A DNA stretch of 64,000 nucleotides from Phoma sp. XZ068 (taxonomy: Eukaryota > Ascomycota > Dothideomycetes > Pleosporales > Didymellaceae), in assembly GCA_004835665.1 (NCBI GenBank), contig RBKR01000008.1, positions 744,001 to 808,000 on the forward strand, read 5' to 3'. Shown here one piece after another: positions 45,834-57,074 of the stretch. How positions within the stretch are numbered: position 1 is the stretch's first letter; every line of letters starts with the position of its first letter. The translations under genes and the position numbers were made by a program. The notes beneath the pieces were generated by a model. That model was not told where the DNA came from and did no database searches. It saw nothing but the letters and a program-made list of their open reading frames with translations.

Positions 45834-47804
45834 ATGCGTACAGCATCGCAGGTGTTCTACCTGGCAGTGTTTTCGCTGCTGGGCAGCTCGCACGCTGTTA
45901 ATAACGCTGCGCCTACAAAGTCCAAATCTTCGCCTCCAAACGTCTGCAACGTAAGCAAGACAGCGTCTTCACCTTCCATACGCACCTTCCACGACGGTAC
46001 TAAATCCACCTTTCAGTTAGAACCTAGCGCGATCGTATCCGACGCATGCGCAAGCTACAACACACTCGAACAGCTGAACGAAGCTGTACATCCCTACCTC
46101 CACTCCATTACACAAGACACCGACTTCTTCTCGCACTACCGCCTGAGCCTGTACAGCAAAAAATGCCCGTTCTGGGACGACGAGAATGGGATATGCGGGA
46201 ATGTGGCATGCGCAGTGAACACATTGGATAACGAGGAGGATATACCACTGGTCTGGCGCGCGAAGGAATTGGGAAGGTTAGAAGGGCCCACGGCACATCA
46301 CCCGGGCAAGAAAGAGCAGAAAGAAGACAGAAAGAGGCCGCTGCATGGAAGCCTTGGCGAGAACGTTGACGAGAGCTGCGTAGTTGAATACGATGACGAG
46401 TGCGACGAGCGCGACTATTGCGTGCCGGACGATGCGTTCGCTCCGGCCAAGGGAGACTACGTATCGCTTGTGGACAATCCAGAGCGCTTCACAGGATACG
46501 CCGGTGTTGGTGCCCAACAGGTCTGGGAGGCCATCTACCGCGAGAACTGCTTTAGCAAGCCACCGAAGGCTGCTTCCGGGCAGTCCAGTGGTCAATCTGC
46601 GCCGCTTGGAGCTTCGCCATTTGGTGGCTTTGGAAACCAGCAGCAGATGCTGGCGGCGAATCAGCTGCGGAACGTCATGAAACAGGGAGGCGTCCAGCAG
46701 AAGGTTCAGTCTGCCATCGCCCAGGGAAAGGCTGTAGCACGCCTGGACCCTGTTGAGTTCGACGATACTTGCTTGGAGAAGCGTGTATTCCACCGCGTCA
46801 TCTCTGGCATGCACGCGTCTATCTCCACGCATTTATGCTGGGACTACTTGAACCAGACGACAGGTCAATGGGGACCAAACCTTACCTGCTACGAACAGCG
46901 ACTCGAGAACTATCCCGAACGCATCTCCAACATCTACTTCAACTATGCGCTCGTCATGCGCGCTGTCGGAAAGATAAAGCAACACATTCAGGACTACTCG
47001 TTCTGCTCTGAGGACCCCGAACAAGATCTCCGCACGAAGAAGTCTGTCTTGCGACTTGCTTCTGCGCTGCCTTCAGGTCCCGAGATCTTCGACGAAACAG
47101 TCATGTTCCAGGATCCAGATACTGTTGCGTTGAAGGAAGATTTCCGTAACCGCTTTAGGAACGTCAGCAGGATCATGGACTGTGTTGGCTGCGACAAGTG
47201 CCGTCTTTGGGGCAAGTTGCAGACCAATGGCTATGGCACAGCTCTCAAGGTGCTATTCGAATTCGACGAGAACGACTCTTCCAAGGATCCACCACTACGC
47301 CGCACTGAACTCGTTGCACTTATCAACACCATGGATCGTCTTTCACACTCGCTCTCAGCGATCAAAGAATTCCGCCGTATGGCAGATGAGCGCGAAGGCA
47401 TCCCCAAGGCCGTTGTGCCTGCACCGCAGGAGCCATCTCAGGGCGTTCTTAAAACAAAACTTGCACTGGAGGAAAAGAAAGAGCCGGAGATCAAATACAG
47501 AGATGATGGTCTTCCTGACTTCAGCCGCGATTGGGACGCAAGCGAGATGACGGTCTGGGAAGAGATGGTGGCAGAGTATCAGCTGGTGATGCGCGTCTTT
47601 AGATACGTGCTGTCCCAGTGGTATCACATGCCGAAGAAATTGTAAGATACACTCTTTCTCGAATTATTTCGACATCAAAGCTAACATACCCACAGTGGCA
47701 GAATCGCTGTTCTCGAGGCGAAGCGGCTGTACGATTGGTGGTCGGGCATGGTACCCAGCGAGAGGAGTTGGGAGATCAGGATCCCAAGACGTGAGGAACT
47801 TTAA
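45834..47804 (+). CDS. ERO1: ERO1 endoplasmic reticulum thiol oxidase
   Basis: Two exons: 45834-47641 and 47696-47804, 638 residues. The start MRTASQVFYLAVFSLLGSSHAV is a signal peptide. The shuttle-cysteine region is acidic and Cys-rich (DESCVVEYDDECDERDYC). The core has FTGYAGVGAQQVWEAIY, and the active-site CVGCDKCRLWGKLQ at about residue 450 contains the CxxCxxC pair next to FAD. The short second exon finishes FGRIAVLEAKRLYDWW. The enzyme accepts electrons from PDI and passes them to oxygen through FAD, producing disulfides for secretory proteins. A basic insertion after residue 150 (PGKKEQKEDRKRP) is not in the core fold. Membrane association in yeast comes from the C-tail; I see no membrane span here. 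Confidence 0.96.
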
Positions 47805-49573
47805 GAGATTCATTGTTGATTAACCTACCAACTCACTGATATGGGGTTGGTTTTTCTATTCAGTTTGGCATAGCACAGGCGTTTAGTTGGGGAAGCATAG
47901 GTACTAGATCGGACTTTTTTATACATGTTGACCTATGAATTGGCTTTGAAAATTCTAGAGACAGCAATCACACACAATTCTTAACATCTTCCACAACTCA
48001 AGTCACAAACCAGCCGCTCTCTCGGTTCGTGGTTCCGTGGTATTGTACCCTCATACGTCACCCAAAGCCCGCCGCGCTCGCCCCTCGCGCTCATTCCTCG
48101 GCCGAACTCGAACTGAAGCTTTTCTCCGTAATCAACGCCGTCGCAGAACCATCCTGCAGCTGGCTCCCCGCAGGCTCTGTGCAGAGTTCGCATCCCCGGC
48201 ATTCCTATCCCATTGGCTTTGCGCAAAACAAGACTTTTGTTAAGCTCGGCGCCTGGTTTCTACGGTTTCTGCTTCGGGAAGGATACGAGCTTCCAAGCAT
48301 GGCGCCTACTTTCGATGGTTGCCATTTGGGGCAGTTTGCAGGGTTGGCTTGCGGAGTTGTTTTAGGGACTTGGGTTGAATTGAGGTTGAAGGTTTTCCGG
48401 GGGTGGTAGGAAAGCTCAGCGCCTGCGTCCTATGGTTGCTGTTCTGGGACGGCAGATGTTTACCCAGCTCAACGGCTTGTTCCCTGTGATTGCTTGCAGT
48501 GAATTCGAAGACACCAAAAGGTATAATGTCTCGATTTTTTTACTGGAGATTTTGACCAGCACGACATCTTTGATTATTGGGTACCTTTGCGAGAAGGCCT
48601 TGCGTTGTTCTGTGGTCATGCAGAACGTGGTTGCCAATACGGTCAAAGACAAGGCCTGGGGGTCATAAAGCCGATTCCGTGGTTACTAGGTCATACAGAA
48701 CAACAGTTTGAAGTGCTACAAGGAATTCTGCAGACATCTGAAACTGCACCAGTTTACACCGACAGGATCCAGAGACACATGCATTCATTGACTATCGTCA
48801 GCCGAGGCGCTGAAAAATAAGGTTATAAAGTTGCAGGGAAGCTCAACGCCTGTGTTTGATTGTTGCCGCATTAGGGAGTTTGGAAGGTTACAAGCTCCAC
48901 GCCTACTATCAACAGAAGACCAACTACTTGCCTTATCTGGCAGTATGTGACCGCGACTCTAGTGCGACATGGCCGGTTGCGGTTGTTGTGGACAGAAAGA
49001 CGGTCGCCGTTGGCTGACTCCTTTGTCCTTCAGCGGATGGAGCACTGTTGTACAGGCGGGCGAGCGGGATGGTTCCGTGAGGGCGGGGAGCTCCACAGAG
49101 CCGCAAATGCGACAGTGACCCTCAAAGAGAGACCAATGTCCATATGCGCTCAGCGCTCTGAAAGTGACCGACAAGTTTACGTACGAGCCGGTGGGTGGAT
49201 ACTAGAACGCTGCAAGTACGATCCTGGCATTACTCTACCCTGGACAACATGAACGATTCTGAGGAATACATGTCACTGTAAACATTCTTGGGCACCCTCG
49301 GTTCATGTGAAAGTTGTATTTGTTCAAACAAATTACTAGCTTACAAACAGGAGAGAAGAACCTTTTATCACACAAATTGCATGCCAAAGCATTCCCAAAC
49401 TCCTCTAAACTGCCTTTGCAGATGAGCCGAGAACGCTGTATAAACAGGACCACAACACCTCTCCGACATCGACCTGTCTCCTAGATCTATCCTCCTGCAC
49501 CCCCGATGGGTATATAGCTCCTGTAATCTCCCATGTTACTCTGCCCCGTGGCAGGATGATGGGTTCATATCAT
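47805..49573. other. Intergenic 1.8 kb with diverged internal repeats
   Basis: No gene called. Frames of up to 126 codons are present (48029-48409 plus) but have no recognisable features. Several related copies of a roughly 50-base sequence lie between 48245 and 48912. Confidence 0.5.
48245..48912 (+). repeat. Dispersed and tandem copies of a ~50-base degenerate repeat
   Basis: Five starts share AAGC(TC/AT)NNCGCCT: near 48245, 48294, 48413, 48838 and 48892. The first two are 49 bases apart and the fourth and fifth about 54 apart, so the unit is about 50 bases. The unit continues with a GATGGTTGCC-like block and a GGGNAGTTTG block, aligned by eye at roughly 70 per cent. Copies are too diverged to be recent. 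Confidence 0.55.
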
Positions 49574-52500
49574 CTACAATGGTCGTCCACCGACGAACTC
49601 GCTCCATGTGCGGACTTCGCTGGGGATGCCCTCCTTCTTGGGCAATTTCTCGCTCATGCATTGAGCAAAGAGGACGGCAGTCTAGTATGTTGTTAGCATT
49701 CATGGCGGGCAAGGTTCAATTTGGTTGTAGCTCACCTTAGGCTCCATGAACAGGGGAACACCGAAATCAACCGCGTTCCTCCTCATGACGTAGTCCTCGT
49801 CAAGCAGGCCGTTGGCCCTGAACTTGGCCAAGTTGAAGCAGCCACGGATGTCGTTCTTCTCGAAAACTTCACGGAGAGCACGCTTGTCTTCCTTGGGGAA
49901 AGCAATGACATCGACCTTGACGCCCTCGACATTCTTCTCGAGCAGAGCCTTGACATCCTCGTTGGCTGCGAGGAACTTGTAGCCAAGAGTCTGAATGTAC
50001 TTGGCAATCTGAATCAGGGAGTTGGAGTGAAGAGATCCAGATGTGACATCACCACCGAAGAGCAGACTCTCACCAGGCTGAGGCAGACGGAAGTTCATCT
50101 GCGACTGAGCGGATGCCCAGTAGGCCTCAATAAGGTCCTTACCGAAGCAAGCCATCTCACCAGTGGACGACATCTCGACACCGAGATAGGGGTCTGCACC
50201 AGCCAACCTGGTCCAGGAGAACTGGGGGACCTTGGTTGCAACATAGTTGCGGTCGACCTTCATAAGGTCAGTGGGCTCAGGAACCTCACGGCCGACAAGA
50301 GCCCTAGTGGCAACATCGATGAAGTTGGTACCGAGGACCTTGCTGACGAAGGGGAATGAACGAGATGCACGCAGGTTGCACTCGATGACCTTAAGGTTGG
50401 GCTCAGCACCCTCGACCTCCTCCTTGATAATCTGCATGTTGAAGGGACCGGTGATGTTCCACGCCTTAGCGACCTTGTCGGCGATCTCCTTAACGCGCTC
50501 CTGAATCCTGGCGTCAAGGTTGACAGGGGGCAAGACAAGTGTGGCATCACCAGAGTGGACACCAGCGTTCTCAATGTGCTCACTGACAGCGTGGACGAGG
50601 ACCTGGCCGTTCGAGGCAACAGCGTCGCAGTCAATCTCCTGAGCGCCGTCGATGAACTTTGTGATAACGACAGGGTGGTCAGGGGAGACAGAGGAGGCAG
50701 CGAGCAGCTTCTCCTGGAGTTCGTCCTCGCTACGGATGACAGTCATGGCAGCACCAGAAAGAACGTAGGACGGGCGGACGAGGACGGGGTATTGGACGCT
50801 GTCCGCGAACTTCTTCGCCTCTTCGTAAGAGGTAAGTTCCTTCCAGGCTGGCTGGTCGACACCAATGGAATCGAGGATGGAAGAGAACTTGTGGCGGTCC
50901 TCAGCCTTGTCAATGTCCTGAGGGTCCGTTCCAAGGACCTTAGCCTTTCCAGATTCCTGGAGCTTCAAGGCAATGTTCTGTGGGAGTTGACCACCAACAG
51001 AGACAACAACACCTTGTGCGGTCTCCAACTCGTAGATATCCATGACACGCTCGTAGCTCAACTCTTCGAAGTAGAGCCTATCAGCGACATCGAAATCGGT
51101 AGACTGTAATATGTCAGGAATGCGTTTTTAAGCGAAGAGGGATACTCACGTAGGTTTCCGGGTTCTATGGGAGAAAATGACGTTAGCGCAAGTCCATCAT
51201 AGGATAGGAGTGACGGGGAGGGAGGAGGGAGGGGAAATGGATGCAGCATGATACTCAATAATGTGAAAGACCGTATGAGAGGGGCAACGGCTGGGATTGT
51301 AGCTTACATACTGCGGCGATTGGTTAGCATATATACTTAACGTTGATAGACGATAAGAAGAAAGCCCAGTAGATCGGGGTATGGGCGAGCTGATTCTGGA
51401 GGCCTTCAGGGCATCGACGTTGAGCGGTAATGCACGCTCTCAATCACACTGAAGGTGTCCAGAAGAGTTGCTAAACCCGGTGGAAAGATGACGAAAACTT
51501 TGGAGAACTTACGTTGATCATGACAGTCTTCTTTCCTAGCTTGTTGAGCGACATGGTAGCGTTGACAGCGCACCAGTCGAACTCGACTGAGCTACCAATA
51601 CGGTAGACACCGCTGCCGAGGACGAGAACACCGTGGTCATCGAACGAGACATCATGGGAAGACGCGTTGTAGGTGGTGTAAAGATAGTCTTTGGAAAGTT
51701 AGTAGGCGATACGATGGGTAAAGGGAGGACGTTCTTACTCGTGTCTGCAGGGAACTCTGCGGCCAATGTATCAATCTTCTTGACCCAGGGCCTGATGCCA
51801 AAGCTCTTCCTACGCGCGCGAACCTCGTCTTCGGAGCTGTTGACAGCCTTTGCAATCTGCTTGTCAGAGAAACCGAGCTTCTTGGCCTTGAGGATGATCT
51901 CCTTCTTGAGGCCAAAGAGGCTACCAATCTCCTCGAGCTCCTTTGTGCAGTCAACAATGTTCTGGAGCTTGTGCAGGAACCACTTGTCGATCTTGGTGAG
52001 CTCGTGCACCCTATCCACGGTGTAGCCCTCGTGGTACATAGCCTGACCGACGGCGAGCCATCGGCGATCTGTGGGGTTTGCGAGCTCGTAATCGAGATCC
52101 TCGCCGTACTTCTCGGCCTGGAAACCAAGGAACTTGGGGTCGACCTGTCGGCAGGCCTTCTGGAAAGACTCCTCGAATGTACGACCAATAGCCATGACCT
52201 CACCGACAGACTTCATGGAACTGCCGATATCGCGCTTAACGTTCTGGAACTTGCTGAGATCCCATCGGGGCATCTTTGTGACGACGTAATCGAGGGAGGG
52301 TTCGAAGTTGGCGGTGGTGGTCTTGGTGACGGCGTTGGGCAGCTCAGGCAGAGTGTGTCCAAGACCGATCTTCGCAGCGGTGTAGGCCAAGGGGTATCCG
52401 GTAGCCTTCGAGGCTAGAGCGGAGGAACGAGACAGACGAGCGTTGACTTCAATGACCCTGTAGTCGAGACCATCAGGCTGGAGGCAGTACTGGACATTGC

Positions 52501-53648
52501 ATTCACCAACAACACCCAAGTGTCGTACGATCTTGATCGACGCGGAACGGAGCATGTGGTACTCCTCGTCGCTGAAAGTCTGACTGGGCGACACGACGAT
52601 ACTGTCACCGGTGTGTACACCGAGGGGATCGAAGTTCTCCATGTTGCAGACTGTGATGCAGTTATCAGCCGCATCACGGACGACCTCGTACTCGGCCTCC
52701 TTCCAGCCCTTCAGCGATTTCTCAACCAAAATCTGAGGAGAGAGGGTGAGCGATCGAGCAGACAGGTTCCTGAGTTCCTCAGGGTTGTTTGCAAAACCAG
52801 ATCCCAGACCACCGAGCGCATAGGCAGCACGGACGATGATAGGGTATCCGACCTTCTCAGCGGCGTCGAGAGCTTCGTCGACAGTGTTGACAGCAATCGA
52901 CTTGGCGATGGGAATATCAATCTCATCCAGGGCCCTCGCGAATAGATCACGGTCCTCGCTAGTCTCGAGAGTCTTTACGCTTGTTCCAAGAACCTTGACA
53001 CCGTACTTCTCAAAGAGGCCCTTCCTGTTCATTTGGACACCCAAGTTCAGCGCAGTCTGACCACCGAAGGACAGGAAAATGCCGTCAGGCTTCTCCTTCT
53101 GGATAACATATTCGACGTATTCGGGAGTTACAGGCAGGTAGTAGATTTCATCGGCGAGCACGTGCGACGTCTGGATAGTCGCAATGTTGGGGTTGATGAG
53201 GACTGACTTAACGCCAGCCTCCTTGAGAGCCTTCAGTGCTTGAGAGCCTGCATTGCGGATTAGTATACAGTGTGACTGTCTTTTGCGCCAAGATGGGCAA
53301 TTTCATACCTGAGTAGTCGAACTCTCCGGCCTGTCCGATGCTGAGGCCTCCACTGCCAATAACCAGAACTTTCTTCACGTCGACCAGGTTGCGTGCACCG
53401 GCAATGACGCCGCTGTTGAGGTAGGCCTGCGCATTTGGTGCTTCTTGGGTCTGGTTGAATGTGGCAGATACTTTTGTGAAAGCGCGCAGCTGGCGGTATG
53501 TCGCGGCTGACTCACCCTTCGCGCGGAGTGAGGTCAAAGGACGAGCTGTGCGGGATGTGAAGTTTCGCGCAGAGACAGAAGGTGCAATGCTGCGGAATTG
53601 GCTTGTCGTGGTCGGTACGCGACGTGCCAGACGTCCGCAGAGAGCCAT
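49574..53648 (-). CDS. CPA2: Carbamoyl-phosphate synthase, arginine-specific large subunit, mitochondrial
   Basis: Seven exons: 53648-53309, 53247-51739, 51688-51513, 51310-51308 (3 bases), 51164-51150 (15 bases), 51103-49736 and 49681-49574; 1172 residues. The N-terminus (MALCGRLARRVPTTTSQFRS, then SARNFTSRTARPL) looks like a mitochondrial presequence. First ATP-grasp half: KVLVIGSGGLSIGQAGEFDYSG, ALGGLGSGFANN, EVNARLSRSSALASKATGYPLA (in part). Second half: VLVLGSGVYRIGSSVEFDWC, the split MIN-Y-NPETY-STDF block, VLVRPSYVLSGAAM and LKVIECNLRASRSFPFVSK. A regulatory-like end (SLLFGGDVTSGS onward) and VGGRPL finish it. It joins ammonia from the small subunit with bicarbonate and two ATP for arginine synthesis. 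There is no fused aspartate transcarbamylase, so it is the arginine and not the pyrimidine enzyme. Confidence 0.95.
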
Positions 53649-54601
53649 GTTGCAGGCGGTCAAGCAGCTGCTAAGCTACCGAGCTCTAAGAACACCCAGT
53701 GACGAAGGGAGAGGGCGACGAACGCGCGAGGTAAGTCGCTTGAGGGCTGGTGAGGGCAATTGAAGGGTGCTAGAGCTCGAGCTCAACAGAGCAGAGGGGA
53801 TGACTGTATAAGAATTATTGAATCGTGGGGAAGATGTGAAGCTTGCCAAACTTTCTATCGGCGATTTTAGCTCCATCCGATTGCGATAAGACCCGTGGTT
53901 CAGTGCGCTGGGCCCGCTTGACTCAACGCAACTCGACCACCAAGGGCTTACGCTCTACTATCGTAAGATACGAGCCAATTGAGAGTTCAGTGCAATTCCT
54001 TTTGTTCTATCAAACTATATACTTGGCCAAAGTCACTCTTTTTGCCTCTCCTCGCTCAGCAAGCACTGCGCTTCATACAGAGGACCATTCGGATCGACGC
54101 CGATATCGCGCCGAACACTAACGCTGGCATGGCACTGGCGGGAAGAAATTTTGAAGCAGTTTTGCTGGCTGCCGTCACCCGCAGAGCTCACGGACCTTGC
54201 CCACAACCTATGGGTCATATAACCCCTGGGAGGAGTCATTTGCGACTCTAAACGGCCTGCGGCCGCGTCAAAGTAGAGCAGATTTCCTACTTTGTCGTCT
54301 TGGACATGGAGCGTGCGCTCTAGTAGCGTTGCTTATCCATTGGCGCAGCGATTGCATAGCTTCGAAACAAATTCCTCAGATCGAAGAGTCAGAACTCTCG
54401 GGTCCTCTCCCGGCCTGTGTATGACAGTTGCTAGGTCGAAGAGATTGTATCGACAAGTACGTAAGGAGGAGCGCAGGTCGGCTCTCGATACCTTCGAGAT
54501 GGTCTACACAGTTGTGTATTGTATATTCCACGTTCTGTACAGTCTTCACGAACACCCCATTTCCCCGTTGGCAACAGTTGCTGTACAATGATCCTGAATG
54601 C
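53649..54601. other. Intergenic: CPA2 promoter and LCL3 3' flank
   Basis: About 950 bases. Short overlapping frames only. No arginine-related leader peptide (such as that of the small-subunit gene) was expected or seen here. Confidence 0.5.
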
Positions 54602-55490
54602 TCAAGGCTTCTTTTGCTTCTCTGCTGCACTGTGTCTAGTCTTGTATTCTCGTGGACTCTCCGGAGCCGTTGTCTTCGCGCCTGCCAGTCTCGCCATCAA
54701 CCCTGGCTTGGACCACATCCCAACCTTGCGTTCTTTGGCTTGCTCTTCAGCGGCGCGATACTTCTCTTCAGAAGTTCCAAACTCGGCTCCAGATTTGGCT
54801 TCGTATACGGTTGCTAAGCCTGCCTTCAACATCTCTAACCCTACATCTTTCTTTAAAAACCACTTGCGTACATAGACCTGTGCTACAACTCTATCGTATT
54901 GGTCGCGTCGGTATAGTTGTGCACGAACTCGACGGTTAAGGATGAGGTCGGTGAGCATATCAAGTGCTTCTTTCGAGTATGGTTGAGCCTCTCGGCCCCA
55001 ATGCGCAAGCTCTGGCGCATCCACTCCAGCGATTCGTATATGAAGCTTAACATAATGTTAGCCTCAATGCCTATGAGGCAATCTTACAGGTCCCAGGTCT
55101 GTGAGAGTACGTGCTTACTGTCTGCTTCATAAGTTGGTCTCTCTTCGTTGGCACGGTTTTCCATGGCAACCAACCCCAGCCTGCTAGCCGTCCGCCAGGT
55201 GTGTGATACAACCTGAAATTGTCGGCATCTCCAACGCTCGTGACCTGACCAAACAAGCTTCGGCGTCGAAAGTAGTTGGGTTTAATATGGTTGACGGTGG
55301 GAATCCTTCTCAAGTACGATTTGTAGAGACGAACACCAGCGACGGTGGCTACTGTGAGTGCGATGGATGGGACCAGGGTTCTGGGCTCGAGGAATGACGT
55401 CGCCCAATCATTTGAGTCGTACGATTCGGTCCATGCTGTAAACCCGGTCTTCTTCTGCCCATCTTCGTCACCCGACCAAGGCCATCGCAT
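54602..55490 (-). CDS. LCL3: LCL3-type mitochondrial membrane endonuclease (SNase fold)
   Basis: Two exons: 55490-55119 and 55045-54602, 271 residues, the usual size. The start MRWPWSGDEDGQKK was chosen because it matches the basic/Trp opening of Lcl3 proteins. A single membrane segment (LVPSIALTVATVAGVRLY) follows. The SNase domain spans the intron: GQVTSVGDADNFRLYHTPGG, then LHIRIAGVDAPELAHWGREAQP (in part), and YRRDQYDRVVAQVYV with conserved Arg and Asp/Glu residues; these correspond to the calcium and catalytic sites of staphylococcal-nuclease-like enzymes. The tail is Lys-rich. The yeast protein is mitochondrial and of poorly defined function. Confidence 0.93.
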
Positions 55491-57074
55491 TGTTCGTTTT
55501 GCAGGGGGTGTTGTTGCTGGTAAACATCGTTGCTCGGGGATCCGCACCTACGTCAATCGAAATACGATGCCGGCCGTGCGCTTCCCGTCTCCACGTGACG
55601 GATTCTGATATTACCCTCACACCCTTACCGTCCGGAGAACATCATTGAAGATAGCATAGTTTCAAGCTCACTAATGAATTCTGATCATAATCAATATGCA
55701 GGTCGATCAGGACGTGAATATGAGATTTCGGTCAACATCACGGAGGCTTGGACAGCGCGAGTACAAGCAGCTGGCTATGGCCTGCTATTTTGTGCATTGC
55801 AGTTACGGAACGGTAGCAGGCTACTGCTTGGGTACCTCATATTTTGCACAACTCTTTGGTGACCAACTCCAGGCAGCATCGCCGGGTTGCAAACATCACC
55901 TGCCCCATCCATGGATTGTAGTCTTCAAACCTGCTGCATCCTTGTGGGCTATCATTAACAATGATGTCGTTATGTTCTTCATCATGACCCACGCTAGATT
56001 GCCACATATTTGCCTAAGTCGAGGGCCTTGGTATGGTGCTTCAGGAGATCGATATCTAAGATTTCTCAGTCTGCTATGGCTCTTGCGACAATGAATCCGA
56101 TCGTAGTATAGGACGGTAAACGTCGGCGAATGTAAGTTGGCTATCGTTTCGCTGGCTGTGACTTGCGCACTGTTGGATGGGTCAGTCTTAGTTCGTTGCA
56201 TATGGTGGTATCGGGAGTGTACCTGCTTCTATGAATTATGTACACCTCAGGTATGTGCCATCGTGAGTGCTGATATCTGTTTTAATCTACCGTATACCGT
56301 TAATTGCCCGGAAAATCGTTTTGCAAAAGCGCAGGTTCGTAGAGTCGACTCAAGAGCTGCAGTATACTATAATAAACATTTTCCGAAGCTTCAAAGACCT
56401 TGGAGGCTTGCGGCTCGCGCCTTAGGAATTTGTTGTTTACCAAGAATCTTTCCTTATCGCACGGATGAATCTTGCGGACCTTTGGCCACTGATACAAGAA
56501 TACCCGTGACACCTTTACGTGGAACGGTAGGGTGGTCGCTACGAACCCCTGATTCATCTAACTCGCCACGATGTTTGCTGTTTCGTGGGTGTAATGGTAT
56601 GATATGCAAGACGGCTCATGGTTCTGTAATACGTCTCGCGAGAAAGCGGGGGCCAGCGCTTGGAGAGAACCGATGCTCTATTAGTCCTGCCTGATCAGGT
56701 AAGGTGTCCGTTGATTGCACGCATGTCTTGCGGTGCAGGCTTTAGCTAGAAGTGGCGCATGAAGTGGGCTGAAGGTGATGGATAGGGTGAGCGTTGGAGT
56801 TGCGCAGGGATGGCTCTAATCGCGGCTGCCGAAGAAGGAATGGCCACCAGTGCGACTAGCTTCCCGTGCTCAACCTCTTCACGCGACTCCCGCGCCGCAA
56901 GAGATCTAACATCCTTACAACAATCGAATCCTCCATGCTTGCAAGACCTGAAAACATTCGTTACTTACTCCATTTTCCCTTTACGTCTTGTCGCATGGAA
57001 AACCGCGACCTGTAGCCCTCGTCCGGCAATATCAGGTGTCTCGATTTCGAACCTCACTGGTGGAGGCGGCCATC
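55491..57074. other. Intergenic 1.6 kb, nothing recognised
   Basis: Between divergent LCL3 and the LSD1-like gene. Frames of 132 and 185 codons on the plus strand have no domain or homologous look and were not called. The bases just before 57075 belong to the LSD1-like 5' leader. Confidence 0.5.

Noticed and set aside
48029..48409. 126-codon frame covering two copies of the degenerate repeat
   Set aside because: Only part of the repeat family stays open and no homologous protein is recognised.
51290..51301. TACAATCCC (Y-N-P) just downstream of the CPA2 3-base exon, a possible alternative source of the conserved motif
   Set aside because: Using it would require skipping NP of the next exon, but no acceptor precedes GAAACCTAC, and read-through from it meets stops; taken as coincidence.
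53649..53663. Five extra codons upstream of the CPA2 Met at 53648
   Set aside because: The frame is open but the codon at 53663 is TTG, so the ATG at 53648 is preferred.
56580..56650. tRNA-like stretch with a GGTGTAATGGTA segment
   Set aside because: It resembles a D-arm but lacks the T-loop GTTCRA box and a matching acceptor stem.
56137..56694. 185-codon open frame upstream of the LSD1-like gene
   Set aside because: No recognisable motif, odd composition and no splice partners.
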